Shown: piece by piece, positions 33,186 through 46,155 of the stretch | Layout: every line of letters begins with the position of its first letter | How positions within the stretch are numbered: position 1 is the stretch's first letter | Origin: Ciona intestinalis | Taxonomy: Eukaryota; Chordata; Ascidiacea; Phlebobranchia; Cionidae | Direction: 5' to 3' | Assembly: GCF_000224145.3 (NCBI RefSeq) | Contig: NW_004190396.2 | Span: 1 to 64,000 of the forward strand | Length of the DNA: 64,000 bases | The notes under the pieces: generated by a model | What the model saw: the letters and a program-made list of their open reading frames with translations, nothing else | Databases searched by the model: none | Told to the model about the DNA's origin: nothing | Made by a program: the position numbers and the translations under genes

Positions 33186-36100
33186 TCACACAGAAATAGA
33201 ACCATCGCGGAACGCGGTCTTCCCGATAAGCACATTCACCAACGCAGGTACTTTATCCTTGCGCGAAACTTCTTGAGCTTTCTTCAAAGTTTCCAATATT
33301 TCGTCATCTTTGTCCAATAGAAATCCTTTACCACCGTAACCGTCGGCAACCACGTGGTAATCTGGAATTCGTTTCGTTAATATTTTAAGAACAACTGAAG
33401 CAAAACTTTAAAATTGATGAGATATTCTTGGGGTTATATATTTTCATTTTCCTTTTCTTTTCTAAACCATTTGTATTAAACTGTTGTTAATCATAAACTG
33501 TAAAAAACCTTATATTTAATTTCATTGTAAAATGCTTAGAAACCGCAGCGATTACCAACTAACATATGATGACTTTACAGTTGTAACGCATGAACTTAAA
33601 GCTGGAATTTGAACCTAAACCAAATATACCTCACCTGTGTACCTCAGCCCACAAGCAACATTACTACCAAACATTGGAACTTGTTCGCGAGATATTTGGG
33701 TCCAACCAGCGTCGTTTCCAACCACAGATATAACCGGCAACTGTGTATTTAATATACTTTAGGATGAGTAAGTGTAAATTATTTATCATCGCGCTTACGA
33801 GTTACCACGCATGTAACTTTGTGGGCGATTGTTTTTCTGTATATGGCTAATAATCTGGACAACCCATTAGTGACCACTGGGTTGGAGCAATTGCCGTTAA
33901 GTATCTTGCCCAAAGACACATTCACCCACAATGGTAGCAGCGTCGAGCCTTACAATATAAGAGGCTACACACGTTATACTGTCACAATACGACTTATATC
34001 CATCATAATATAAAGCCCTCACAAACCTGGTGTCTATGAAAGGTATCATACTCAGCCACGCTGTACCCGAGCGTCCCGTCTCCATATATTATCCAAACGT
34101 CAGAATCGGGGCACACCAACTTTGCCCCGAGTGCGAACCCCCCACCCACACCAAGAGTTCCGAATGCACCGGGGTCCAACCATCTGGGGGTAAGAGGGGT
34201 GAAAGGGGGTTAACTTTATAATGTGAATATATGCAAGCAAAATATGCAAGGAGTTGTATAGGAGTCTAGGAGAGTTCATGAATAATATAACTGATAAATT
34301 CAATAAACCTTGTCATGGACTCATCGTTAACAGTCACTTTGGCGAGAAGGAAACCAACCGCTTTGCCACGACACATGAACGTAATTCTTTATTTGATCCT
34401 TCGCTTCAATAATGGTTTATATACATACAAGGACCAGGGTTAATGGGGTTGGGTGACCTAGTAATATGTTATTTAACCAAACTCTGGCCATACATAGGGT
34501 GGGAGAGGAAATCATCGGGGTTTGTGGACAGTAGGCGTAACAAAGCTTGTATAGTAGCCGAGGTTAACCACACGCCCACCTTAGCGGACCACGAGGACGC
34601 ACGACGTATGCAGCTGTTCCGACAAAGTCCCCACCATCGGCAACTATGATGCTGTTGTCGTCCATCATCGATTCCAAAGAACTTAATACCTGGTTGTGGA
34701 AGTGTTGGTTGGTATTGTATGGATACATGCGCTAATGCAGCATGTTTATGGTTGTTTAACAGCCAGGGTTTAACTTGACATTGTATGGACATTGTGTTTT
34801 GGTTTCATAACATATACCGTGTATAACGACTGTTGTTTTGCTGCTAATTTCCTTTTTTTTGTTGTTTTAATTATTTGATTTTTTTATGGTATTCGAGGAA
34901 ATAAACATATTACCACCCCGAGTGGTACTTGAAATCGGTACCTTTGTATTCCAAGATATCAAACATTACCTGANNNNNNNNNNNNNNNNNNNNNNNNNNN
35001 NNNNNNNNNNNNNNNNNNNNNNNNNNNNNNNNNNNNNNNNNNNNNNNNNNNNNNNNNNNNNNNNNNNNNNNNNNNNNNNNNNNNNNNNNNNNNNNNNNAT
35101 GTTTATGGTATTAATATTATTTCTATTGTTACCTTTCCCTGACGACGACATAATTTCCTTCTGCACGAGATGATACGGATATAATGTGTCTATGGGAAAC
35201 TCAACGAACACCGGACCTTCGTCGTTAATATTTAATTAATCAAAGCTTAATTATTAATAAACCCGGTGTTACGCTGGTTTAATGTAAGTCGTGATAATGT
35301 TATTATAAAAGTTAAATGAAGCAAATAAAAAAGTTTGGATGAATAATTTATTATTTTATAAGCCAACCTGGGTTATAATAAATCCAGTGAATCTTAATAC
35401 ATAAAATAAATATTATAAAGTCATAAAAAAAATATAAGCACACAACATTGGTTATTCCGGGGGGGTACGAACATAACAACCCATGTCTATATATGGTACA
35501 AACATGGTGGAAATGTCCTTTTTTAGAAGGGTTCGGTTTAAACTAAAACCATATCCAGTGATGAGAGAAGTTAAAATGTAATAAAATATCCTCGGATGAA
35601 ATATAATGTGCACGTGTGGTTAGATGGGGGAACAGGTTTAAATATAAAATATTATAAAACAACTTAAACTAGTTCAAAGCAATGAATCGTTATAGCTAAT
35701 AAAAAGTAATATTATTATAATAAGACACATAATAACCTGGAGTTCCTGATTGAGCTTGTGATATAGCTTGTTGTAACGTTGGAATAATATCTCGGATCCT
35801 TTTAATGGTTGCCGTGTATTTACAAAGCGGTTTGAGTAACACCATTTGATCGATGTCTTGTAAAGCACCGCGACCTGTGGTTTTGGGGGTTGGGGTTTAA
35901 TTATAAACTGTTGCAGCGATATTGTTATATTATTACTGTAATTAAAATATATATAAAGATTATTTAATGTTTCACCTGTTTCTGTGTATATTACTGTAAA
36001 TAAGCGTGTGACAAGATTGTAATTATGATGTATAGTTGATGTTTAAAAATTTTAAAAAATTTAATCCCCCCCCCCCCCCCCCCCCCCCCAAATTTTTAAA

Positions 36101-37756
36101 AAACCATTTTTTTTGAATTCAATATGTCAACTGTTGCCAGACATATTTTAATTATAATTCAATACAATTTCACAATTAAAATTATAACTACTACTAAAAC
36201 ATCTGTTCCCTCAATTTAATACAAGTGTTATTAATCTGAATAACAAATAAAAAATAGTTATTGTTGAAAAATATCTTTGGTGTTATTTAATGTAATATGA
36301 AGACGACCTGTGAGACTTTAAAACCCCCCCCCCACCTTTTAATATAGAAGCGGCCGCACCCCCCATAAGCAGAAGTGGTGACTCAGCCATCTGTGCGTTC
36401 TTCACGGCGGTTATCGTGTTCGTTATCCCGGGTCCTGCTGTGACGGCTGCAACCCCTATTTTACCTACGATGTATAGGTGCAACGTTACCTTGGAAACGG
36501 GGGTGACATCATGTTTGCTTATATGAAGCCACCCCAGGGTCAATGCTCCGATGTTTTAACAAATATATCATTAATATTAATAAGATAAGCATCAAGTTAA
36601 ACCTTGAAGCCATCACTGCCATGGTGGTATTGGGCAATACGTTTCTCTACATTTTGCAAAATATGCAAATTTCTATTTTAATTTAAATTGAATTTAACAT
36701 CTGCCGAACAACAAGACATTATCAGGTTTTGTCATTTAAGTCTAACACCCTACATCATAAGCCTCTACCCCTCCCTCCCTCAATGACCATTCTAATCTTA
36801 ATATTCAATGACATTGAAACACATTATGACATCACTCCTGCGAAAGTTTAAAACTGAGGGGGATAAACCATATGATGTCACCCCTGTTTTAAAAGTTGAC
36901 GACACTGGTTATGGGGTGGACTCTAATATGATGAGACATGTGCCGGCAAGGTTTCCAGGCACCATTGCATAACACCCCAAGATACCACACCTGTACCCAA
37001 TGACCACCCCTAGCAACACATACATTATAAACCACACCACCCACCACTCAGCCTTGCCACCGCATCAGCAGCGAACACGGCGGTCACTTCATGCCTCGTA
37101 TCAACGACGCGGATCCCAAGTTTCTCCGATGCAACCAGTATGGGCGATATATGCCCGCCAATCAACGTGAAGATAAATTCAACTCCGTGAGCTTTCAACG
37201 TTTCAGCGACAATTTCACCTCCGTGTTGTTGGGAGTCTTTGTCAACCTGGATGACAATAAGAACCAGTAGTGGTTGGCTTGGATACAAAATTAAAATAAC
37301 AAGTTTTTTATGCGGTGTTTAGAATAAAGTACTTAGGTAGGTCCAGGATGTGAAGTTCACTAGGATTATGGAAATTAATTCCCAGCGGAAAGCGAGAAAT
37401 CGAAAAGGCAAGGACCACAATACCCTTGTGACATCACAGCAAGAGTAAAAAAGGCAACACGTTAGCCTCGTTAGGGTTAGTGGTTTAGTGGTTAGCACTT
37501 TTGTGGTAGCATCAGAAGTCCATGAAAGGTTTAGAAAAGAACACTGAACCCAAACTATACCCACGGGTTCTTCATTAGCACTATATGGGATTCTTAACAA
37601 CAAACACAGCTACTGTTATACCTTATGCAAGAATTGGTAAATGAGTCCAAACTTTTGCACGAACAGACTCGCGCCGAACAACAAACCACCGATGATGAAT
37701 ACGAGAACATTCTGATAAAGAAGTTCCATTATGACGTTGTCCATTATATCGCCCAT
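33186..37756 (-). CDS. ILVBL: Thiamine-diphosphate-dependent acetolactate-synthase-like protein (2-hydroxyacyl-CoA lyase 2)
   Basis: Exons: 37622..37756, 37045..37246, 36336..36464, 35737..35874, 35133..35216, 34580..34689, 34027..34183, 33635..33740, 33186..33361. An N-terminal membrane helix ([18 protein letters not shown]) is followed by the ThDP-enzyme Pyr domain ([60 protein letters not shown]). The C-terminal PP domain has [13 protein letters not shown] and the cofactor motif GDG...N (IYGDGTLGY then VGNDAGW). The catalytic Glu of ThDP enzymes is in RHEVT. In mammals this ER enzyme cleaves 2-hydroxyacyl-CoAs in fatty-acid alpha-oxidation and phytosphingosine breakdown. About 200 central residues (family positions about 240-440) are absent between exons 35133 and 34689, where a 125-N gap lies, so the gap is larger than drawn. 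Confidence 0.92.
33785..33955 (-). repeat. SINE family A copy in an ILVBL intron
   Basis: GAGTTACCACGCATGTAACT, AACCCATTAGTGACCACTGG, TTGGAGCAATTGCCGTTAAG and AATGGTAGCAGCGTCGAGCC. Confidence 0.75.
34805..34960 (+). repeat. Family B repeat with extended 3' block
   Basis: CGTGTATAACGACTGTTGTT, then a degraded ATTTGATTTTTTTATGGTAT, then CCCGAGTGGTACTTGAAATC and GGTACCTTTG as in the copy at 15690. Confidence 0.6.
34974..35098. other. Assembly gap (125 N) hiding central ILVBL exons
   Basis: ILVBL homology stops at 35133 and resumes at 34689 with about 600 nt of coding sequence unaccounted for, more than the 125 N shown. Confidence 0.85.
36066..36089. repeat. Poly(C) tract
   Basis: Twenty-four consecutive C in ILVBL intron 3, flanked by near-complementary A/T strings (AAAATTT and AAATTTTT). 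Confidence 0.85.
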
Positions 37757-39340
37757 GTTAAACTAACTCTGAGGCAAAAACATTGAATTTTACGAATTAA
37801 AAGAATACTTGAGAAGTGTTTTAACCACTGACGTTTTGCTGCTAATTCCTTTTCTTCGTTGTTATAATTAGTTTAATCTTCGCTATCATATTCGAACATC
37901 TCAATAATGATTTATGGTAAGCCGTCTCAAACACCCGGTATCCAATTTCCCTGAGGTGCAAAGTCCGCAACAAAACAACAATCACGAATTTTATTTGATT
38001 TCTATATTTATTTCAATCCCAAGAAAGGGAAAGTACCCAACCTCACATATTCATGACGTCACAAGATTATTTTCAATAACTTATAACTAAATTAATTGTA
38101 TTGGGGATTTAGCCGTCACACTTTGTTTGCTAATTTTACTAAAAAATAGTTTTTATCCGTAGTGTGTTTTAACGACTGTCGTTTTGCTGCTAAATCCCTT
38201 TTTTTATTGTTTTAATTAATTTGATCTTCGCTATCATATGCCAGGAGTTAAACATAATTTATGTTGGGTATTTTTAATATCAAATATTAATATATTGCTT
38301 GATATATCCCAACTTTTCGTGACCGCTAGACGGTGACAGAGAGCAACAGATTTCAAATTCTTGGCAATGATATTTTTTTGCAAAACTTTCAAAATCAAGG
38401 TTGATTTTAAACAAAGGGTTTTTCGCGTTCTTGGGATTCTTAAAGTTGCCTGCCTTGAACATTGGGTGCTACTGCGGGCTAATGCTGTAGACATAACAGA
38501 AGTAAATGACCCGTAATGGCTACAAAACAATCCAGCACGCAAACCAACCACCTGCACCTAACATGGGGTTTAAATAAATCGATTTTCTTCCGTGAGAAGC
38601 GAACGACTAGACAAAGTTAAGTGGGCCACAATTTTGACTCATTTAATAAAAACGACTCAAATTTTGTGTGAGACACAAATCGCTAACGACGCGAATTCTG
38701 ATTCTAACTGGCATTTACATAAGGTATAATTACATAGTGACGTCACAATGCGAACATTCTTGTTCTAATTCCAGATTAACAATCAATTTCGCGAACTCGA
38801 AAGAATTTTCGAACAAATCTAGTTATTACTAAACTATCATAGAGGTCATGACATCACAATGATACCTTTGGCGTCATAATAGCTCTTATTTCGAAATAAA
38901 ACATCGATTATAAACAAAACAACCAAAATTGTCACAAAACTAACATTTTGTAGAAAAACGTCGTTGGTTTTTCAAAACATGTGAAAATGTAACGTGCTTG
39001 AATGTGCATTTTGTGCGTTCAGTGCATTTTGTGCAACATACGGCTATAGAATTCATATATATTGTATGATATCTATGTTTCGGGGTCGGCAGTGTCCCAG
39101 ATGTCATGTGGTTTAACAGCAGTCATGGAAACAATATAAACACCAAACAAAATGTGGAATTTTGTGAAAAAGAAATCGTGAAAAAAATAAATAAAGTGTT
39201 TGTGATCACAAACAAGATTGTTACGTCATAGTTCTTTACAATGGAGGTAGTTGCACACAGCGCCCAGCGCCGTCGTTACCATGGCGACCAACGTCGCGAT
39301 CATTTATCTTGCTCATTAGCCCCATCGCGCGAATGGCTCA
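37757..39340. other. Intergenic region between ILVBL and Wnt5 with two family B repeats
   Basis: Family B repeats occupy about 37805..37905 and 38105..38245, both plus-oriented. An AT-rich stretch at 38260-38560 has an open frame but no family resemblance, and I do not call it. TGACGTCA occurs at about 38053 and 38739. The Wnt5 3' UTR must lie in the right part. Confidence 0.5.
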
Positions 39341-42300
39341 TCACCTGCAGATATGTCGCTTGACGGTGCGCTGACACAGGTTGCACTTCACAGAGCAACA
39401 CCACTGAAACTTGCATTCGCATTTCTCAACCACTCTCACACGGTATGTGCGAAACCCTCTCCCGCAGCACAATAACCCACACCCCTCAGGTCCAGAGGAA
39501 TCCTTCTTACACTCCCTCCCCTTCGTCCCAGCGACACCGGTGCGTCGATTCTTGTCACAATAATCGGGCGACGAATCCAGGTAGACAAGGCTGGTGCTCC
39601 CCACTTCGTCATTCGACCTTCGAGGGCGGAGTTGTCCCCGGTTTGTGACTCGAACCTCGACCCCCCCGATATATTTTCTCATCAATTCGTCGCCGATTTC
39701 ACGGAACCCAGGAACCTGCATCCAGCACGTCTTCAAACTGCACGACCCTGACACCCCATGGCACTTACAAGTTGGACGAGCCGATCTCACAACGACCTGC
39801 AAATATTCCAATGATGTCACAAACGATCTTGTTTAAGTCATAATGTTCTTAAATTTCAAAATTAGATCCCGTTCGGTGATTGGTCGGGACGAATTCCGGC
39901 CCCATAATTGGCCAATTGGTAACCTGACACGTGGTTGAAATTGACCAATCACAATTTCAGGATATTTTTCATAAAAATAGCGATCGTTAAATTCGACGCC
40001 ACGGCTATATGGTCACGTGGTGGGAATTGCAGGTGTGTGACGTCACTTTAGTTTGATGAATCAAAAATCGATTGTGACGTAATAAGAGGCTTTATTAAAC
40101 ACAAGCTAATGTGACGTCACATACACTGCAATTATGAGTTTAATGTGACGTCATAATGCACTAAGTTCTAGATCTTGATGATTAATCGATGTTTCGGGAA
40201 TCAAACACAATGGAACAATTGTCTAAGTGACGTAACACAACAACGATTGTCAAATCTACTTTGATATTTTGGTCTAGAATAATAAACAGAGAAATCGCGT
40301 TTGTACGCGATCGTCGCTAAAGCTCGATTCGCGATGTAGGGGAGTCGTTATCTATCTTACAACAACAACCCGGGGAGCTGAACCTCGCGGCGCACGATAA
40401 ACGTTTATGACGTAACTATAATTGAAATATTTCGACTCTGGTTTACCCTCGGTGGGGTTCGAACTCGTACTCACCATTCGGCCAGCTTCGTTGTTGTGCA
40501 TGTTCATTACTTTACGTTCCCGATCCTTACGACGTTTAGGGGAAATATTATCTCTTTCTCGAGCGTCGATAAATTCTCTGGCGAACCCGTAAGCGTATTC
40601 TGTGTTGTCTCCACATCCACCCCAACGCTGTAATGCATTTAAACTGGTTATATTTAAGTTTTATAAGTTACAATATTTATAATTTCACTCAAACCTCACG
40701 TACTTTGCTACGTCACACATTGCTACGTCACACCCATAACATAAACACTCCAACACATGTTTACACCATCGATTGTTTACATCATAATCTATTAGATCAA
40801 ATCACCCAAAACCCCCTTAAGCCCCAACTTACCCCTAAGCCCCCTAAATAACCAGGGTAAGCCCCAAAACTAACCCCACACCCATATTAGTACTTACCCA
40901 GCTTGCATCCAGGCCCTCAGGTCTTGCCTTGTTGCCACATCCACAATTCTCGAGTTGTTCGTTCTTACAAGCTCTTGCCACAGCAACAACAACCCCAGCA
41001 GCGGATATTGCGTAAGTGAAAGCGGTCTCTTTACTCCCTGCGGGTGAATATTAATATATTAGTGACGTCATCAATATATTTGTGACGTCATTGTTACTAT
41101 GGTAAAAATTTAAAGTTTATTTAAAAATCGCGTTCTCGCGGTTTCTAACTATCACAATTGTTGAAACTTGATATCCCTTGTTGCGTAACAATGGAGATTT
41201 AGTGTCGCATTGTGACAACACCATACGTCATAGAGTGAAGGAAACGTAACAAAGGAAATCGACGATCTGTTTATTTCAAGCTGTAAAGTGACGTAACAAT
41301 TACCGCGTCTTCTCACGCGACAGCTGCGACTTCCCGACCGAAGATCAACTTTAATTTATTTCAAACTTTTCCAAGTTTTAATGAAATTCCGAGAAAACCG
41401 CTGGAATTAATCGAAAGCAAACAACCCCAATGACCCCGTGACCTTTGAACCCCCTCACCCACCAACCAATTACAGCCCGCATATAGACCACGTGGTTTAA
41501 CACAATGCATAAGCATTGTTATGTAATAACAATATCTGTTTTTAAATAATCTTTTCCTCTGCTTTGTTCCCATGACACGGGTCGTTTATGACGTAACACA
41601 CGGATCCTAAAATCGCGGATTCCGCGTCGAAAAATATTTAGAACACACCGGGCGTGTTTGCATTATTACGTCACTGGAGCGTAACAAAATAAATCGTTTA
41701 AACTTAAACCGCGATCCCGGTTTTAAAATATAGCGACTGTGACGTCATATGTGCATTGGAGCCCCCCTTTGTTTACAAGAATGTAAACTGTGACGTCATA
41801 AAAGAGATTTTTTTAATTATTTTTTGACATCGCGACTTGATCGAGAGCTATGACGTCAAGTTTAGAAACTTCCGATGTTTAATTGTTACATCACTCGTCG
41901 CTTTATGGTGATGAAGTCGTCGTGTTTTTACTGCGATGTTTAGTCTCCACGTAAGAAATACAACCTCTTGCACGGATTGTTGCGTCATAATAGGGTGGGT
42001 TAGCGCTCACTGAGGCGTGAACATGACCCCGTGACCCCGGGATATCAATTTAACAATAAATAATTGAAATATTTAAAGTTTTGAATCGAAGCTTTGCAGG
42101 TGTAGACCAACCGCTGATAAACATGGAGCTGTCAATCAAATAATCAGCCAAGCGTAAATGGGTAAGCTACGTCATTAAACGTGGTTTATTCGTCCCCAAA
42201 CCCCGACATTAATTGCCAATTACGGCCCACCATGGAGGTTGGTTGGTTTATAATGGAGAAATATTAATTATTATTTTGACTGTTGTTGTTACAACTGGTA

Positions 42301-44604
42301 TATTGTAACATTAGGAGCCCACATGTTAGTTATTTATATTTAACTATGTAAGCTTGGGATCACTTTATTACATTATTATAACATAAATATAATTCTATAT
42401 ATAAGACTGCACATTGTACCAATACTAAATTACTATTATTTTGCTGTCGTTGCTACCATGTTTAATGTTGTGTTTGATAAATACATCTTCTGGTATTTAT
42501 AAACTACCAGAAGGTGTATTCCTAACATTGACTTTACGCTTAGCAACAACAATATATTTTCAATTTGAGTTGCTTTCTTGTTTGGATGGTCTATTTAGTT
42601 AAACGTTTTTATCAGAATAGCAATTCCATTGTAACTAACCTAACGAATCTATTGGTTGGCCAGTTTCAATGTAAACTTGACAACCCATATGTGAGGATTC
42701 TTCATTTAAATAAATTGTCATGTTTGTATTGAAACTGACCACAGACCCACGTTTTACTAATATACAGCCCCCACCACACCACCCACCTATTTTAAGAACT
42801 TTCCCGAACACACTACTGTCATCCACTGTTGAGCAATTCCATCTTTGGCCCCTGAATTGCCATTTACATTCATTAATCCCAATCCCAGCTCCTTCACTAA
42901 CGTGTGCCATGTGGTTCGCGTATCTTTGGCACAAAGCCCGCTGGTTCCTGGACAATCCCTCCAACTGACCACATATTGGTTGCGTGCCAAGAACCATCGC
43001 GTCCATCATCGGGCGGGTGGCGATCGACCTGTGACGTCACAATGAATTTAGTGATGTCATGATAAAATGTATGATGTCATAATGAATCTATCCTCGCATG
43101 AATAATGAAAGAAGTTACAACACGGGTGTTCTGTTCCACACACACACGCCCACAGTAGATAAGATAAAACAAAACAGTTTACGGATTATGATGTCATAAT
43201 GTGACAAATTCTATAACAGCGATTACACGCTCGATCGCGTATGTTACGTCATCATTGACACTTTCACGGTTGAATGCACACGATTTGTTCCCACGATCTT
43301 GTGTGACGTAACACTTCCATTGTTTAATCACAGTGGCAAACTTAACACTTAATCTGGGGCAGAGTCAGCTGCGCTCACGTCACAATAATAAGCAACTGTG
43401 ACGTCACAAACCCGAATGTCGCGTCACCTCCGGTATTAAATTGCGAGAAATAAAATTTGATATTAACCCCCCCCCCTGGAGTTTATGCTTCGGTAAAATG
43501 TTATTTCCATATTATGACGTCACTGTAGGACGCGAATTATCGCGATCCGTCGCGAAAAGGAAACGACCAATTAAATAATCCGGTTCAGGTCACGTGGTGC
43601 GGAACGCAAACTTGGAGGTTGGGGGTTAAGGGGTTGGGGGGTTGGGGGGTTGAGGGGTTAGGAGTGGGTTGTCCCCTTGTCGCGGGAGTGTCTCTGTCTA
43701 CGTCACAAATAGCTCAGTTACGAACGAATGAAGCGTAACATTGCAGAACACTTTGCGCGGCGCCGAAATCGCGATGTTCGAAATATTTACCGAAGCCATT
43801 CGCGATCAAACGAAGAATTTCAATTCCATTCAAACTTTGACAGTTTAAGCTTCGCGTTTCGGCTGACAAACAGAACTTCTTTTTCGAGTTTATTGAATTT
43901 GAATCGAGACGTTTATAATCCCCGCTTTTGATCGCTTACTTTACTTGAGATTAAAATATTTTAAAAGTTTCGCTCAGAAATAATCCTTCACAGAAATAAG
44001 TGATGCGTTGTTAAAGCTAAAAAGAGGTTACTATCCACCAAGTTACTGTCCGAAACATCTGCTGATCATGAGTTTAGTATCCAGACAGTAACTTGGTCTA
44101 TCATCAGTGTAAAAGAGGTTACTATCCACCAAGTTACTGTCCGAAACATCTGCTGATCATGAGTTTAGTATCCAGACAGTAACTTGGTCCACCATCAGTG
44201 TAAAAGAGGTTACTATCCACCAAGTTACTGTCCGAAACATCTGCTGATCATGAGCACAAGCCAAAATATTAATTAAGCTTCAACGTACAGATTTATTGAC
44301 CATTCATTACGAGAACCATATATTATTACGTCACAATATATCTTCACATCAAACGATACCGCCGGCTGTATTATAAGATGTCTATGTCGTGTTGCTGTGT
44401 TTTGAATGACTAAGGCCAATAATAGAGACCGAAATTTTGACTCGCCGTATAATAACCGTTTTAAATAGCTTCATAATTATAATAATTAAGATTTCTAACC
44501 AACAACACTTACCACCAAATTGAACAAGCTGGAGATATAAGGACAGCAATTAGTAAAACCAACATCGAGGAATTTGACTGCGTTCTGCGGGAATTCGATT
44601 CCAT
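39341..44604 (-). CDS. WNT5: Secreted signalling protein Wnt5
   Basis: Five exons, 44513..44604, 42787..43028, 40898..41037, 40475..40627 and 39341..39796, join in phase to about 360 aa. Exon 1 gives a signal peptide ([17 protein letters not shown]) running into WW, as in vertebrate Wnt5 (SWWS). Wnt5-specific stretches follow: [33 protein letters not shown] and [20 protein letters not shown], then [12 protein letters not shown]. The last exon has the palmitoleoylated-serine loop [16 protein letters not shown] and the C-terminal cysteine knuckle ([39 protein letters not shown]). It acts outside the cell through Frizzled/Ror receptors, mainly non-canonically. The Ser in GVSGSC and the usual cysteines I could check are present. 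Intron 1 (43029..44512) holds a hairpin tandem repeat and a G-rich run. Confidence 0.95.
42449..42547. mobile_element. MITE (family E) copy with internal palindrome
   Basis: GTTGCTACCATG at the left and TTAGCAACAAC at the right are inverted ends like those at 21671. The centre contains CATCTTCTGGTA facing TACCAGAAGGTG. Confidence 0.55.
43615..43676 (+). repeat. G-run repeat with quadruplex-forming pattern
   Basis: At least five G3-G6 runs separated by TT, TTAA or TTGA on the plus strand (GGGGTTGGGGGGTTGGGGGG core), in Wnt5 intron 1. It fits G3+N1-7 repeats. Confidence 0.7.
44020..44255. repeat. 91-bp tandem repeat, each unit a hairpin
   Basis: About 2.6 units starting AAAAGAGGTTACTATCCACC. 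Each complete unit has arms CCAAGTTACTGTC and GACAGTAACTTGG around a loop with CTGATCATGAG. It lies in Wnt5 intron 1. Confidence 0.88.
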
Positions 44605-46084
44605 ATTTCCGGCAACGATTCAAACTTTGACTCGAAGTATTCCAAAGCAACACAAAGTTATACAGAACTTACAAATCGAAACGAAATCTTAAATCTGCAA
44701 TAAATAAACATCACTATGACGTCACAAACTGATCTTATGACATCACAAGCTAAACTTAATCCCGATTATTCTGCAACAATCGACTCAACAACACCTTATC
44801 GCGTCACAAACACTTCTGTCTGGCAGAACGCGACGCTTTCGTTTTATTCGCGCCAACTTTGCTTTTTTCCTTCGATCCTGGCGCGAGTTACGCCGACGCC
44901 CGCTGACCCTCCCCCCCCACAATGCCCATTATGTTTCACACTTACATTGTTGTTAAATACTAGAATCACGTGATACATAACCACCTTTGTTACGTATACC
45001 TACGTCACATTGACATCAATTATTTGATAACAATCGAAATTGTTTCGATCAAAGTTTCGCTTCGGGCGCGATTTGCGCGATTTTCGCGGCAAATGTTTCT
45101 AGAATGTTGAGTTTCCGTTATGTATTGTTACGTCACAATACGAAACAAATGTTACATCCCCTCCACCAGACGCGGCCTGTTCATCGTCACAATCAACCCT
45201 TTGATCTCACAATGCCCATTATGCTTTGATTAATGACGTATATGTGACGTCACATAGACCATAGTTACAACACATGGATCAAAAGTCTGAGATAATAGAG
45301 ACTGTGACGTAACGACTGATGACGTAGGCTAGAATTACGTCACCTTGTAACTCCACAGGGGATCACGTGTTAAAATCGTCACTTCCGTCGCGATACGATG
45401 GGAACAATCACACCGACAATCACCATTATCGATTCATAATCATCCGGTTGTGACGTCACAATCCCTATTTATTTGAAAACAATTCAAGGAAATCTAGAAA
45501 TAAATATAAATAGGAAATCGGGAAACATTGAATTATTTGAATCTTCCGGTTGAGTTTAATAATAATAAACCAAAGTCTATGCTTAAAGTAATATAACTGA
45601 CTCGTGTTATTTTGTTCTTAATATTAACATGAACGTTCCGGTGCAGGGTGTTATTATATGCGGCCTGGTTGCGCTTTTAACGCAAAACTCGTGTTTATTT
45701 ATCGTCGGTTGCCGCCGGCAGAATAAATCTAACATTGAAAATTCTTTGCTCGATTTTGTTGCGAGGTTGTACCACGTGGTATAATGGTCCCCACATTAGC
45801 ACCATTATGACAAAATTCTAACATGCCTATGACGTAACAAGCGTGACGTCACGGCACTTTCGAAAACAAACAACAGCTTGAAATGATTTGTTTGGTTTGA
45901 AAGTTGATTCGAAAGTTGTGATTAAAAAACAAATAAAGAAATATCGACGCTGACCTGCGCTGAACAACGCTGGCTGTAGATATTTCGTTGTTTCTTCTAT
46001 TTGCACACAAACCGAGCTACGCTGTAGTGTAAACGCAGATTAAAAGAACAAACAAAGAAAGTCAATTAAAAACTAGATTTAATT

Positions 46085-46155
46085 AAAAAGAACAAACAGA
46101 GAAATATCTACACAGAACCACGCTGGGTGTAAATATTTCTTTGTTTGTTCTTTTT
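46085..46155. repeat. Near-perfect 71-bp hairpin
   Basis: Arms AAAAAGAACAAACAGAGAAA and its inverted counterpart pair over about 28 bp with two mismatches around a 15-nt loop (about CAGAACCACGCTGGG). A more diverged relative is at 45925..46003. Confidence 0.75.

Noticed and set aside
38234-38557. Minus-strand 107-codon frame between ILVBL and Wnt5
   Set aside because: No family resemblance, no splice-consistent partner, AT-rich; likely chance or repeat.
43728-43931. Plus-strand open frame in Wnt5 intron 1
   Set aside because: Arg/Ser/Phe-rich with no homology, inside an intron of the opposite-strand gene.
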